Below, piece after piece: positions 1-10,320 of a stretch of 64,000 bases of DNA (positions are counted from its first letter, which is position 1; each line of letters begins with the position of its first letter). Both the position numbers and the translations under genes were made by a program. This stretch comes from Anastrepha obliqua. Taxonomy: Eukaryota; Arthropoda; Insecta; Diptera; Tephritidae. The stretch is taken from the NCBI RefSeq assembly GCF_027943255.1, contig NC_072897.1, forward strand, positions 43,002,044-43,066,043, read 5' to 3'. Below the pieces are notes generated by a model. The model was not told where the DNA came from and did not search any database. It was given only the letters and a program-made list of their open reading frames with translations.

Positions 1-836
1 AGGTTAAAGAAGTCACACGACAGCGAGTCACCCTGTCTGAAACGTCGTTTGGTATCAAACGGCTCGGAGAGGTCCTTCCCAATTCTGATGGCGCTGCTGG
101 TGTTGAGCGACGTCATCTTACATAGCCGTATTAGTTTTGTGGGGATACCAAATTCAGACATCGCGGCATACAGGTAACTCCTTTCCGTACTGTCGAATCC
201 AGCTTTGAAATCGACGAAAAGATAGTGTGTGTCGATTCTCCTTTCATGGGTCTTTTCCAAGATTTGGCGTATTGTGAATATTTGGTCGATGGTGGACTTT
301 CCAGGTCTGAAGCCACACTGATAAGGTCCAATCAGTTGGTTGACGGTGGGCTTCAGCCTTTCACACAATACGCTCGCTAGAACCTTATAGGCGCCGCCGC
401 CATGTTTGAATAGCTCAGCCGACAGTGCGTCGGCGCCCACGGCTTTATTGTTCTTTAGCCGCGTTATCGCTATTCAAAACTCGTCATGATCAGGTAGCGG
501 AACGACAATTCCGTCGTCAACGATTGGGGTATCGGGATCTTCACTTTCTCGGTGACATGCGCAGCTGTCACTGTTTAACGGGTTCGAGAAGTGTTCCTTC
601 CATAATTTAAGATTGCTCTGTACGTCAGTCACCTGATCGCCGTCTTTGTTCTTACAGGAAAACGCCCCGGTCTTGAAACCGTCTGTAAGCCGCCGAACTT
701 TCTGGTAGAATTTTCGGGCATTGTTCCTGTTGGCCAGCATCTCAAGTTCTTCGCACTCACGTATTTCGGCCTCTCGTTTCTTCTTTCGGATAATACGTCT
801 CTCTTCCTTTTTCAGCTCTCTGTAGCGATCCCACAT
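1..836 (-). pseudogene. Reverse transcriptase, N-terminal half (RTE-like LINE ORF2)
   Basis: Read on the minus strand, one frame runs from 836 to the window edge with a single TGA at 474-476. The upstream part carries a charged linker starting MWDRYRELKKEERRI. Downstream of the stop come the RT fingers motif (LKNNKAVGADALSAELF), the conserved GPYQCGFRPGKSTIDQIF block, and palm motif A in the form VDFKAGFDS, whose aspartate is one of the catalytic metal ligands. The YxDD motif lies beyond the window. RT would copy the element's RNA at a nicked target. This copy cannot because of the stop and the upstream frameshift. Confidence 0.8.
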
Positions 837-1797
837 GGCTCGCGTTGCGCCCGATCGCAGCGTGGCTCTATAGGCAGCATCCTTTCTTTCTGCGGCAGCA
901 TGACATTTCTCGTCGTACCAATTGTTTTTTCGGGCTCGCCGGAATCCGATTTCTTCTTCGGCGGCGGTACGTAGAGAACGAGAAATGTTGCTCCATTGTT
1001 CGTGGATGCCGGTTTGTTGGGCAGTACTCTCTGAGAGCAGGAGTGAGAGTCGAGTGGCGAATCTATCACTATTCCATCTATCACAACATGATCGATCTGG
1101 TTTCGTGTTTTTCGATCAGGAGACAGCCAGGTTTCTTGGTAAATCTTCTTATGCTGGAATCTGGTGCTGCAGACTACCATGTTTCGGGCCCCGGCGAAGT
1201 CGATCAGCCACTGTCCGTTACCGGATGTTTCGTTGTGCAGGCTGAATTTTGAGACTGTGGGACCAAAAATTTCCTCCTTGCCCACCCTGGCGTTGAAGTC
1301 GCCAAGCACGATTTTTGTGTCGTGGCGGGGACAGCGCTCATAGGAACGTTCCAGGCGCTCATAGAAGGAATCTTTGGTCGCATCGTCCTTCTCTTCCGTC
1401 GGGGCGTGGGCGCAAATTAGCGATATGTTGAAAAAACGGGCTTTGATGCGGATTGTTGCGAGACGCTCGTCCACCGGAGTGAACGACAGTACTTGGCGAC
1501 GAAGTCTCTCTCCCACAACAAATCCGACACCGAATTTGGCTACTTTACATGGCAGCTGTAGTAGACGTCGCAAGGTCCTATGGTTTTCTTTCCTTGCCCC
1601 GTCCATCGCATCTCTTGGATGGCAGTGATGACAGCCTTTACTCTCACGAGGACATCAACCAGCCGGGCAGAGGCGCCTTCCCCATTAAGGGACCGGACAT
1701 TCCAGGTGCATGCCCTCAAATCATAATCCTTATTTCGTTTGCAGGGGTCGACATCAGTATAGGGAGGTCTCATCCGAGGCTTTTTTAAACTTTTCAT
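812..1797 (-). pseudogene. AP-like endonuclease domain (RTE-like LINE ORF2)
   Basis: Two overlapping minus-strand frames (1797-1540 and 1606-812) together span an endonuclease/exonuclease/phosphatase domain. The first holds CTWNVRSLN and AIQEMRWTG, the N-terminal strand and the metal-binding glutamate region. The second holds ICAHAPTEEKDD, VLGDFNARVG and NQIDHVVIDG, which match the central and C-terminal catalytic motifs of this fold. The frame change near 1550-1600 and another at 812-836 are disruptive. In intact elements this domain nicks the target to prime reverse transcription. Family membership is clear; the precise LINE clade is less so. Confidence 0.8.
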
Positions 1798-2015
1798 TGG
1801 GGGCGCTTTTTAAGTGGCGGGTCCCAAACCCAACGTACAACCAGCTATCCTGGAATGTTTCGCCTTCTCACGTTAGCTCCCTCCTGAACGGATGTTCGGA
1901 AGCTAGTGGGCTAATCCCGGCCGTTGTGAGCTGCTTGAGCCATATGCAGAAGAATCGTCCTGGCCATTCCCAAGTGAATGGCGATCAGTAACTTTCCCCA
2001 CTTGCGTGGACTTCT
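1798..2015 (-). other. Probable 5' leader of the RTE-like element
   Basis: This stretch lies directly upstream of the endonuclease start and has no useful frame. On the minus strand it ends close to the presumed start codon at 1795-1797. Its upstream limit near 2015, where the DUF4780-like reading frame ends, is inferred from coding content and not from a repeat alignment. Confidence 0.4.
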
Positions 2016-2481
2016 ACACATGGAACCATCCCCCTTCTTCTATTCCACCTACCTTCCAATTATGGGTTGGCAGGTTTCTATTCGAAGAATTGAACATCTC
2101 CTCAATTTTATTTGGCTCTGCCGGCTTGGCCGGAATCCAAGCTTGAGCTCGAGGCCTGTTAGGAATTTCATCCTTGGCTCCCGGCCAAACCTCTCCTACC
2201 TTACTTACCGTCAACTTGTAGGCGATGAGTTAAGCTCTACCTTGATACCAGCCAGCGTCATGACAAAGGGGATGAGGTCCGGGGTGTTCCTCAATCCACC
2301 TACATATTTCCTTAGGAATGACTCCTTCTTCCTCTCCTGCGTCAATGATGGCCAGTATCTCACCGCCGCCCTTTACAACTTCACTAAAGTTTGGATATTT
2401 GTGGCCCCCTACCTTGTGTCTTTTGACAATATATATATATAAGTTAACACACTGCATTCGCATTTGCAGCGACAATCCCAC
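2014..2481 (-). pseudogene. DUF4780-like ORF1 fragment of another LINE
   Basis: One minus-strand frame from about 2440 to 2014 is interrupted by a single TAA following the residues GWYQGRA. It contains VGEVWPGAKDEIPNRPRA, AWIPAKP and LPTHNWKVGGIEE. This pattern matches the domain called DUF4780, found at the C terminus of ORF1 proteins of insect LOA/Jockey-group elements: a GW.QG turn, an R-P-R-A-x-x-W-I-P strand, and a W-x-V-x-x-x-E-E strand. The part beyond 2441 is errantivirus LTR and only continues the frame by chance. It is probably a separate element from the RTE-like copy next to it. Its function as an RNA-binding ORF1 is inferred from the family. Confidence 0.5.
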
Positions 2482-2597
2482 TCTTCACACGATTGTGAAA
2501 TGATACTGTTACGAACGACTTCATATTGTACCTGTGGGAAGTCAAGGCAAAGGTTGGTCTCAGACGTATTACCCAACAACTGCGTTGTCGCTATTTA
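2442..2597 (+). repeat. 5' LTR remnant of unit 1
   Basis: It begins AGTTAACAC and matches the first about 40 bp of the complete LTR at 48976. It then skips about 200 bp, resumes at the GATTGTGAAATG segment and continues to about 2597, where it runs straight into gag sequence. The end of the LTR, primer binding site and leader are therefore deleted. The junction position is set by where homology to 48976-49494 stops (ACTGCGTTGTCGCT, then divergence). Confidence 0.75.
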
Positions 2598-3025
2598 TAC
2601 GTGGACTGAATGGAGAGCTTGCCAAAATGCTCCTTATTCAACGTCCTAAAACTCTGCCAGAGGCATATTCGGCATGTCTTGAAATCCAAAACACGAATTT
2701 CAGAAACTTTACAATTCACAGTGCACGTTCAAATGATCGTATTGTTGCACCGGTGAATACCATTCCTAGCCGGTTGCATGGTTTTAAGGCCGACAGAACA
2801 CCTCCTATTCCACCGAGGACAACTTGGCGTCCTCAAGATCGCCGAACACACTTCGACAAACATGATCGCCAGGTTACCCCAAAGAGAGATCAACCATCCA
2901 CTTCACAGCCACTGGCTGAGAAGATGGACGTAGACCAATCCGTGCAAAGCAAACGAGTTAATTATATAAATAGACCAAATCCATTCAAACGCAGTGCTAA
3001 CGCCGATATCTTTCCCCGAAAGTAA
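2598..3025 (+). pseudogene. gag C-terminal remnant, unit 1
   Basis: Structural polyprotein fragment of the errantivirus. The open frame 2534-3025 (163 codons) starts in LTR sequence, so its first 20 or so residues are not gag. Real gag similarity begins near LFIRGLNGELAKMLL, a capsid-type segment, followed by LPEAYSACLEIQ and a basic, proline-rich tail with the MDVDQS motif common in Gypsy gags. The frame ends at TAA 3023-3025. The pol frame, in -1 relative to gag, is open across this stop, as is usual for gag-pol frameshifting in errantiviruses. Most of gag is missing. Confidence 0.7.
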
Positions 3026-3090
3026 CAGAAGAAGAGGATTTTCTGTCCAGCGGCCATCTAGCATACCATACTTAACCCTCTAACCGTTTA

Positions 3091-3108
3091 GACCGTCTGC
3101 AGACGGTC
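3091..3108. repeat. 18-bp palindrome near piggyBac left end (unit 1)
   Basis: GACCGTCTGCAGACGGTC is a perfect palindrome 15 bp inside the left terminal repeat. Near-identical copies differing only at the two central bases lie at 3449-3466 and 5641-5658, the last just inside the right end. The symmetry and position suggest subterminal transposase-binding sites. Confidence 0.85.
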
Positions 3109-3448
3109 AATAATTTTTTGCCAACAACTACGCCTTAAATATTATTTTAGAATAAAAAACCATTACTCCGCACTGTTGTGAGTATGCTTTTTATGAAGTG
3201 AAGCTAACAATCTCAGTTTTCTCTCTATTTTGAGCGCACACGCTAGTGGAGTGCCGCAGGTCAGTGTGATAAGTGAAATAAATTATTTTGAAAACTGGTG
3301 AAGTTACGATTCGAAAGAAATTGCAATTTTTACTTATGCTGATGCTTTAAAATTTTATGGTAAGCTTAAAATAATATATATTTTGATAATTTATCATGTT
3401 CCTTTGAGTAAGCCGAAGGTTATATGTTTTATTCTAGCATTTTCTGAT

Positions 3449-3466
3449 GACCGTCTGTAGACGGTC
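3449..3466. repeat. Second palindrome of the piggyBac (unit 1)
   Basis: GACCGTCTGTAGACGGTC lies about 90 bp upstream of the transposase start codon, so besides end binding it could overlap the promoter region. Confidence 0.8.
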
Positions 3467-3554
3467 ATAACGGTTAATGCGAAATTTTACGTATTCATAC
3501 CAAATATGACTTTCATTTATATATCGGCTATTTTGTAACGTAATTTTTCAAGTA

Positions 3555-5506
3555 ATGGACAAAATGAGAAAATGTAAGTTGTCTACGATGTCGGATGAGG
3601 AGATAGAAGCATATATGATGTCAGTTGATGAGCAACTCAACGATGATGGCTTCGATAGTGACGACGATATTTCTGACCCTGACTTTCAACCTGATGATTT
3701 CATTGAGGAGAATACCGAGGAGAGTACCGATAGGGCAATATTGGAGTGCTTAGATGAAATGGAGGAAGCTAACACAAGCTCTGCATTTTTGAATGTTTTG
3801 GATTTGTCTTTGAATGTCAGCTCTGTTGAACAAAGTATATCTGAAAACTCTGTACTTTCCTTTACATTGAATTTCGATTTAATTTTTAAGAGAAACTAGC
3901 CCCTACCACCTCGGCAGCAACACCTTTTAAACCACCAAACCATCACCACGATCTCCACTTCCTGTGATTGAAATCGAGGGACCTTTGTCAATTCCATTTA
4001 ACGGAGGATTTAGCTGCAAAACTGTGGGGGAAATCGATATCAGATCGAAAGAATTTCAAAAAATTTGTTGGAAGAAAAAGTCATTACAACTTCACGTTAA
4101 CGACATCGCATTTCGAGGCAATACATCTTTGCCAGCATTCATTAATAATTTAGAAACGCCATTCCAATTCTTCAAATACTTTTTTTCTTCGGAAATTGTC
4201 GACCTAATTGTTATGGAAACAAATCGTTTTGCACATCAGGAAAATGTCAATACTTCGTTTTCAGCTACAGAAGCAGATATTCACAAATTTGTAGGAAATT
4301 TGTTGTATATATGGAGCAAAAACGCATTTGAGTCAATACGAAAAGCAATGTCTTGCAGGCAGTTTGAAAATATAAAGCGTTACTTATCATTTGCTGACAA
4401 AGAGCAACGCGCTGAAAGAGGAACTGCTGGTTATGATCCGTTGTATCGTGTCAGACGTATTGCGGAAGTGTTTAATGAAAGGTTGGCTCTGTGCCAAAAA
4501 CTGCACGCCTTTGTGTTGACGAACAAATCTGTGCAACTAAAACTAAGCATCATCTACGTCAATATATGCCGAATAAGCCACACAAGTGGGGTATAAAACT
4601 GTCTGTTTTATGCGATACTTCTGGATATGCGTATAGGTTTGAAGTATTTATCGGAGCGGGCGATAACACCGTTTTGCCAGAAGAACCGGACCTCGGTCCC
4701 ACAGCAAACGTAGTAGTTCGCCTAAGCCAATCGATCCCTGAATTTCAAAATCACATTTTGTATTTTGACAATTTTTATACCTGACTGCCTCTTTTAGTTT
4801 ATCTGCGTGCAAAAAGAATTTTTTCTTTGGGAACTATTCGCTCTAATCGAATTCCAAACTCAAAGTTGCCAAGTGAGAAAGACGAAGAATATTCAGTTTC
4901 GAGCAGGGGATATTCCGTTGAGTATGTTGGTGCAGCATATGGTGTCGACATTTCAACAGTGACATGGAAGGATAACAGAGCAGTTCGACTTGCATCGACA
5001 TATGTAGGGGTGATGCCGTTTTTGAAGACCAACCCCACAGCAGTCTCAACGAAATTACCACGTTACGATCGTAAAAAAAAATCGTATATCGAAGTAGACT
5101 GCCCCCAAATAATAAAAGAGTACCTACAATACCCACCCATACCGTAACAAATGCATATATACTCTACCATCGCGTCAATCCAAGCGATAAAATTAATCTT
5201 CCAGACTTCCGCGAGAAAATCGCTTGTGGCCTTGGTTCTTTTTCGTTTCCAAAGAAAGTAGGGAGACCATCAACAACCTCCTGTCAGCCAACTACAAGCC
5301 AGGGAAAAAGGTGTGTCAGACCTATAGATGACATTAGATTTGATAACACTGGACACATTCCCGCTATGTTTGATAAAAAAGGAAAAGGAGAAAGGAGATG
5401 CAAATATTGCAAACAGTCCGATACTCAAATATATTGCTCGAAATGTGATATAAACTTGTGTTTGAAGCCTAACAAAAATTGCTTCAAGGATTTCCGCTCG
5501 AAATAA
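3555..5506 (+). pseudogene. piggyBac transposase, frameshifted (unit 1)
   Basis: DDE transposase for cut-and-paste at TTAA. Pieces in order: an acidic N terminus starting MDKMRKCKLSTMSDEEIEAY (3555-3899); the catalytic domain in 3964-4596, with the first half of the DDE fold and the VDEQICATK region around the first catalytic Asp; then HKWGIKLSVLCDTSGYAYRF and the hallmark DNFYT segment, ending at a TGA at 4782-4784; the third part at 4827-5147; and a C-terminal cysteine-rich domain (about 5396-5506) with CKYCKQ, YCSKCDINLC and NCFKDF, which binds the transposon ends. At least three frame changes plus the TGA inactivate it. The TGA is private to unit 1; units 2 and 3 read TCA there. Confidence 0.9.
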
Positions 5507-5640
5507 ATTTCATTAATAATCTTTTAATATGATTTGTATTTTAAACCATTGCAATGTAGTATATTTTAACTTTAATTGAATTACTAAAATACATTGCTTA
5601 CCAGATTTCATATTTGATTTGTTTTGTCTCAAACCGTTTT

Positions 5641-5658
5641 GACCGTCTACAGACGGTC
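5641..5658. repeat. Third palindrome, near piggyBac right end (unit 1)
   Basis: GACCGTCTACAGACGGTC is a perfect palindrome about 140 bp from the right end. With 3091 and 3449 it makes an asymmetric set of two left and one right site. Confidence 0.8.
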
Positions 5659-5802
5659 AAACTTTTTTCCTCTCTAATTTCCTCATTTCGGGAATTTTAT
5701 TGATCTGCAGTATTACAACATTATTCAGACTGCTAAATTCACCGGAAAATGAAATTCGTATGCATTTTAAATCGGTATTTAAAAAAACTGTTAGAGGGTT
5801 AA

Positions 5803-8800
5803 AGTACAAACTTCCAGACGGCCGCGTCCTAGACTTTCTAATTGACACTGGGGCGAATAAAAACTTTATTAAGCCAATGGTAGCTAAGCATGAAAAACCA
5901 GTCCATAAAACCTTTAGTGTAAGATCCGCGGGTGGTTGTGTAGATATTAAAGTGGTGCACAAGTCGACATATATGTGCTTTCAAGTCATTTGCTAAATTC
6001 ACACAACAATGCAGTGTTTTGTTCTCAACTATAGCAATGTAACTTACACTTTGCCTGCAAATATTCTTCTGCGCAGTTTATTGGATTTTAAATTTACTAA
6101 AAGCTGTCTTATTTCATAACTTCAATAGCTTTAAAAATTATTCATCCAAAGTTGACCGTTTTTTGTTAATATTCTCCCCTTAATACGCAAAAGTGCGCGG
6201 GGAACGAAGAAATGTGTATGTTTGCAATTTTCATACATCTCGAAGGTGTGCTAATACACACTACGTACATACATACATATGACACCAATTCACACATTGT
6301 ACTTGATGTCTTTCGGCAAAGCTTGTATGAGAATGTTTTTCTACCATTGCCATGCAAGCATATAAGCAGCGTCGTGCAATTCGTGTACTGTCGATAGAGC
6401 CGAAGTAGTATTGCTTGTTGAAGACAGTTTTTCTTCGTTGCTGTTCAAGTTGTGTATCTACATTGCTTTTTGTCATAACAAACAGTGTCACATGCAATGT
6501 GTGACTTGTTGCTTTGTAATAAGCAAGTCATTTGTGCACCACTTTAGTAGATATAAAGGGGAAGGTATTATTAAAATTTTTCAGTGACGTTGGCCTTAAT
6601 GCCGATGTGACATTTTTTGTCATGCCTGGTTTGCAGACGTTTGACGGAATTATTGGGCACGATACGCTCAAGGACATTGGAGCGGTTGTCGATAGGAAGA
6701 ACAGCCTTCTAATGGTTGATAAATATAAAACACCTCTGCACGCTCGGGTATCCAGTGAGGTTAATTACGCAATTTCCAAAAACCTTGCACCAGAAACTGA
6801 AGAAAGAGTGAAGGGAATTATCAAAAAATTTAGCGAACTGATCTTACCTATAAATGGTAATGAATTGATAGATACCAGCGTCCGCGCAGAGATAAGGACA
6901 TCGACAACCGACCCAATCTATAGCAAAAGCTATCCTTATCCTTCGTCTGTGAGGGAGGAAGTGGATAGACAGGTAAATGAACTTCTCGAAGAAGGAGTTA
7001 TCCGACCATCAAAAAGTCCCTATAACTCTCCAATTTGGGTGGTCCCGAAAAAGCCCAAGCCCGATGGGGGAAAACAATATCGCATGGTAATAGACTATAA
7101 AAGATCGAATGCAGTCACTATCGCTGATACCTAACCTATTCCGGATATAAATGCAACACTTTGTAGTCTAGGCCAATCCAAGTATTTCACAACCATTGAC
7201 TTAACGTCCGGTTTCCTTCAGATACCTATAAAGGACTCTGATATTCCCAAGACCACTTTCTCCACCATGAATGGTAAATACGAATTCCTGCGGATTCCAT
7301 TTGGGTTAAAAAATGTTCCTGCAATTTTCCAACGAATGATCGACGATGTGCTCAAACAGTACATTGGCAAAATTTGCTATGTGTACATCGACGATATTAT
7401 TGTATTCGGGAAAGACACCGATGATCACCTACAAAATGTGGAGAAAGTATTTTCAAGATTGCTTGAAGCTAACTTAAAGGTCAACTTGAAGAAGACGTGT
7501 TTCCTCGAATCTGAGGTTGAGTTCCTCGGCTATGTTATTACACCCGAAGGTGTGCGCCCTGACCCAAAAAAGGTTGAAACAATGAATTCAATCTTGCTTC
7601 CGGAAAATCGAAAGGACCTTAAAAGATTTCTCGGTATGACCTCTTATTACCACAAATTTATTCGGGACTACGCAAAGATATCAAAGCCTCTGACGAACCT
7701 TACGCGTGGGGAAAATGCACAAATCAGTGCTAATGCATCGAAAAAGGTAGAAATAGAACTTGGTTGTGAAGCCTTACAGGCCTTTGCAGATTTAAAGGGA
7801 CTACTGACATCAGCTGATGTCCTCGCTTTCCCTGATTTTGAAAAACCCTTCAATTTGACAACTGACGCTTCGAATTATGCAATCTAGGCAGTTCTGTCAC
7901 AGGGGGATATAGGGAAGAACAAACCAATCGCGTATATATCCCGATCACTTAACAAGGCCGAGGAAAATTATGCCACTAACGAAAAAGAAATGCTTGCCAT
8001 AGTGTGGGCACTTGATGATTTGAGGTGTTATTTGTACGGCGCAAAAAAATAAAGATATACACAGACCATCATCCGCTGACCTTTTCTATGAGCAATCGCA
8101 ATTACAACGCGAAACTTAAGCGGTGGAAAGCTCGGATAGAGGAGTACAATTGTGAGTTGATTTATAAGCCAGGAAGGACGAATGTGGTCGCTGATGCACT
8201 CTCCCGTCTTAAGACGGAAGTGAACGCACTCACAGACTCAATCGTTGCTCAAGCGCCATGTACCGTAGCTGGTGCACCATCTGATACAGATACTGCATCG
8301 GAAGTTACGATGCATTCCGCCGAACAAGATAGTTCAGACCTCATACCACACGTTGAGGCGCCAATAAACGTATTTAGAAACCAAATAATCTTCAGGCGGG
8401 TGGCGAGTTGCGAGTGCACAGAGGAGCCTCATAAAGGATACAGAAGATATTTTGTTACTATGCCACTGTTGAATGTTGAAGCTCTGTTACCTGCCCTCAG
8501 GAAATATCTCAACCCAAATGTCATAAATGGCATCAAAATTCCAGAGGACGATCTTCGTTATTTGCAAGCTGCATACGTTGATAATTTTAGTAGGTACAAA
8601 GTAAGGATCACACAGCGCATGGTAGAAGACGTAACGATAGCAGACAGGATTTTCAATATAATAGAACAGCAGCACAAGCGCGCGCATCGGAACGCTCGTG
8701 AGAATAGGGAACAAATTCTTGAAAAATTTTATTTCCCAGCTATGTCTAAACAGATTAGGGAATATGTTCGTCAGTGTGACACATGTAAGTTGAATAAGTA

Positions 8801-9278
8801 CGCTAGGCATCCTTCAAAACCATATATGTATACAGCCAAGTCCTATCCCAAATTATCCCTGTGAAATCCTTCACATTGACATCTTTGAAATAGAAAAGCA
8901 AAAGTACTTGAGTTGTATCGACAAGTTTACTTAATTTGCTAAACTTTTTCCGATCCAAAACAAATCCTCCATCCATTTGCGAACGAAACTAACTGTTGCG
9001 TTACATTAATTTACAGTGCCACGGGCTCTGGTCATGGATAACGAGCGCGGCTTCTTAACCCCGCTCGTGCTAAACTACATCAGGTCTCTAGGAATAGAAA
9101 TATACCAAACGCCGACGCAGCGGAGTGAAGCCAACGGTCAGGTGGAGAGACTGCTGGGATAAATTATCAAGGATTGGCAAATTTTAGGGAACGAACTAAT
9201 GAGGACATAAAGGCTCTTTTACTGCACGAACAAGAAACAGACATAAAAAAATGTCTAACAAGTAAAGGTATTGTCTAA
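5803..9278 (+). pseudogene. pol remnant: protease, RT, RNase H, integrase (unit 1)
   Basis: Polyprotein enzymes of the errantivirus. Protease: LIDTGANKNFI with the catalytic DTG near 5842. It is cut by a MITE at 5948-6546. RT: EGVIRPSKSPYNSPIWVVPKK, then TAA at 7132-7134 (all units), the LTSGFLQIPI motif, LPFGLKN-type block and YVYIDD (catalytic aspartates, 7381-7395). RNase H: LTTDASNYAI, with a TAG at 7885-7887 private to this unit, then a frameshift at an A-run (8045). Integrase: HKRAH...CDTC zinc-binding module (about 8675-8800). The catalytic core beyond the TGA at 8862-8864 is badly broken, with only the MDNERGF segment and SEANGQVERL recognisable. Natural end is at TAA 9276-9278. Confidence 0.88.
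5948..6546 (+). mobile_element. hAT-like MITE inside the unit 1 protease
   Basis: 599 bp with inverted ends TAAAGTGGTGCACAA / TTGTGCACCACTTTA, flanked by an exact 8-bp duplication GTAGATAT (5940-5947 and 6547-6554). Units 2 and 3 have the empty site. An 8-bp duplication and the TAAAG start (YARNG pattern) fit hAT. No transposase frame is inside, so it is non-autonomous. Orientation is arbitrary. Confidence 0.9.
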
Positions 9279-10213
9279 ACAATATGAAATTAGCATTGGT
9301 CAGGAGGCAAAGAAAACTTATGCATAGCTCCCTAAGCCCCAGTGGTCTGGGTACAAATTAAATTTTGTATTCGATCTGTCGCATTGGTTCAACTACAGTT
9401 TCCTCGGCGGTCGAGGCGGTATCAATCGAAGTGGTTCAATTCCTCCTTGGGACTATTGGCTTTAATTGTCGTGAAGCTACTCGTGCCATGAGTAGGCCAT
9501 TTGCAATTATAAACGCTCATGGCTAAAAGAGATTAACACGGGCCTTCCTTCAGCTGGGTTTACGCCTGTGTCGCAATGCAAATCACGAAATAATGAAATA
9601 AAAGGTTAAATACCAAAACAAAAAATAAGAGAAAGTCTAATTCTCAACAGTACAAGCAAAATTCGCTTGTATATAAGCATAAACCTTAAAGTGTTCAATG
9701 AGCCAAAATAAAATGGAAAAATTTTAGTCTTATTAGAAGCAAGCAAAAAAAAAAACTTACTAATATTTTCTAACAAAATCAATTATAACTAAAAAACTAA
9801 CTGTCAGTAAATTCCATTGTTAACACCACTTCTGGGTCCTCACGAATTTCCGATAACCCTTATCCTCCCGGACTACACTCACTAGTAATAGTATTAGAAA
9901 TTTAAGACCTTATTACTAAGTTGAATTGTCATTGAATGGAAAACATATTTTTGAATTTAATAACTGTATAACTCCAATAAATTTCAAGTAACTATAATTA
10001 AATTCAATATCAATTACATTTTGTTTAAGCGATATGTACATTTAAATTTCTCCTTGTCGTAATTAAAAACAAAAAACATGTGAAATTTATTTAAGGAAAA
10101 TATTAGTGTTGTAGGCTATGTTCAATATATAAAAACATATGCTCAATATATAAAACAGAAAACTGTGTACGATATCCTATTTAAGCTATTTTGGAAAAAA
10201 AATTAGAATTAAG
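9279..10213 (+). other. pol-env spacer, unit 1
   Basis: About 0.93 kb between the pol stop and the env start, repeated almost unchanged in the other units (20899-21832, 32517-33417, 43292-44225). It is AT-rich after about 9560 with no useful frame. Errantiviruses normally have env next to or overlapping pol, so this stretch may be inserted sequence. I found no inverted repeats or target duplication that would define it. Confidence 0.4.
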
Positions 10214-10320
10214 ATGATATTCTGTAATTCAATTTGTAGAATCTGCCTCTGTGCAACCGCACAAGCATATGTCGTTTTCAACGTAGATTCACCTATTCTA
10301 ACTGTTCGTGATGGATACGG
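10214..10320 (+). pseudogene. env: env, 5' end (unit 1)
   Basis: The frame starting at 10214 encodes a short hydrophobic, Cys-rich leader (MIFCNSICRICLCATAQA) resembling a signal peptide, then about 20 residues of envelope ectodomain before the transposon at 10321 interrupts it. The rest of env resumes at 13387 in a frame compatible with removal of the transposon and one target copy. Residues after 10320 in this frame are transposon, not env. Confidence 0.6.

Larger units (their letters stand above)
1..2015 (-). mobile_element. RTE-like non-LTR retrotransposon, broken, 3' end beyond window
   Basis: Minus-strand LINE running from a 5' leader (about 1798-2015) through an endonuclease domain (812-1797) into the N-terminal half of a reverse transcriptase (1-836), where the window ends. 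The domain order endonuclease then RT fixes the orientation. Motif style (an endonuclease starting CTWNVRSLN and an RT with VDFKAGFDS) resembles RTE-type elements often annotated as craniofacial-development-protein-2-like. Frameshifts and an internal stop show it is a dead copy. The clade is inferred from motif style only. Confidence 0.75.
3072..5802 (+). mobile_element. piggyBac-superfamily DNA transposon in unit 1 (with TTAA duplication)
   Basis: TTAA at 3072-3075 and 5799-5802 flanks an element with terminal inverted repeats CCCTCTAAC / GTTAGAGGG. It interrupts the retroelement between the gag/pol overlap and the protease. About 2.7 kb is full length for the superfamily. Three 18-bp palindromes of the form GACCGTCTRYAGACGGTC sit near the ends. 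The same insertion is in units 2 and 3 at the same target, so it predates amplification. Confidence 0.95.

Noticed and set aside
845..1252. Plus-strand frames of 107-135 codons opposite the endonuclease
   Set aside because: They are antisense to a recognisable minus-strand endonuclease domain and have no domain of their own.
1978..2442. 154-codon plus-strand frame
   Set aside because: It is antisense to the DUF4780-like fragment, with no similarity pattern of its own.
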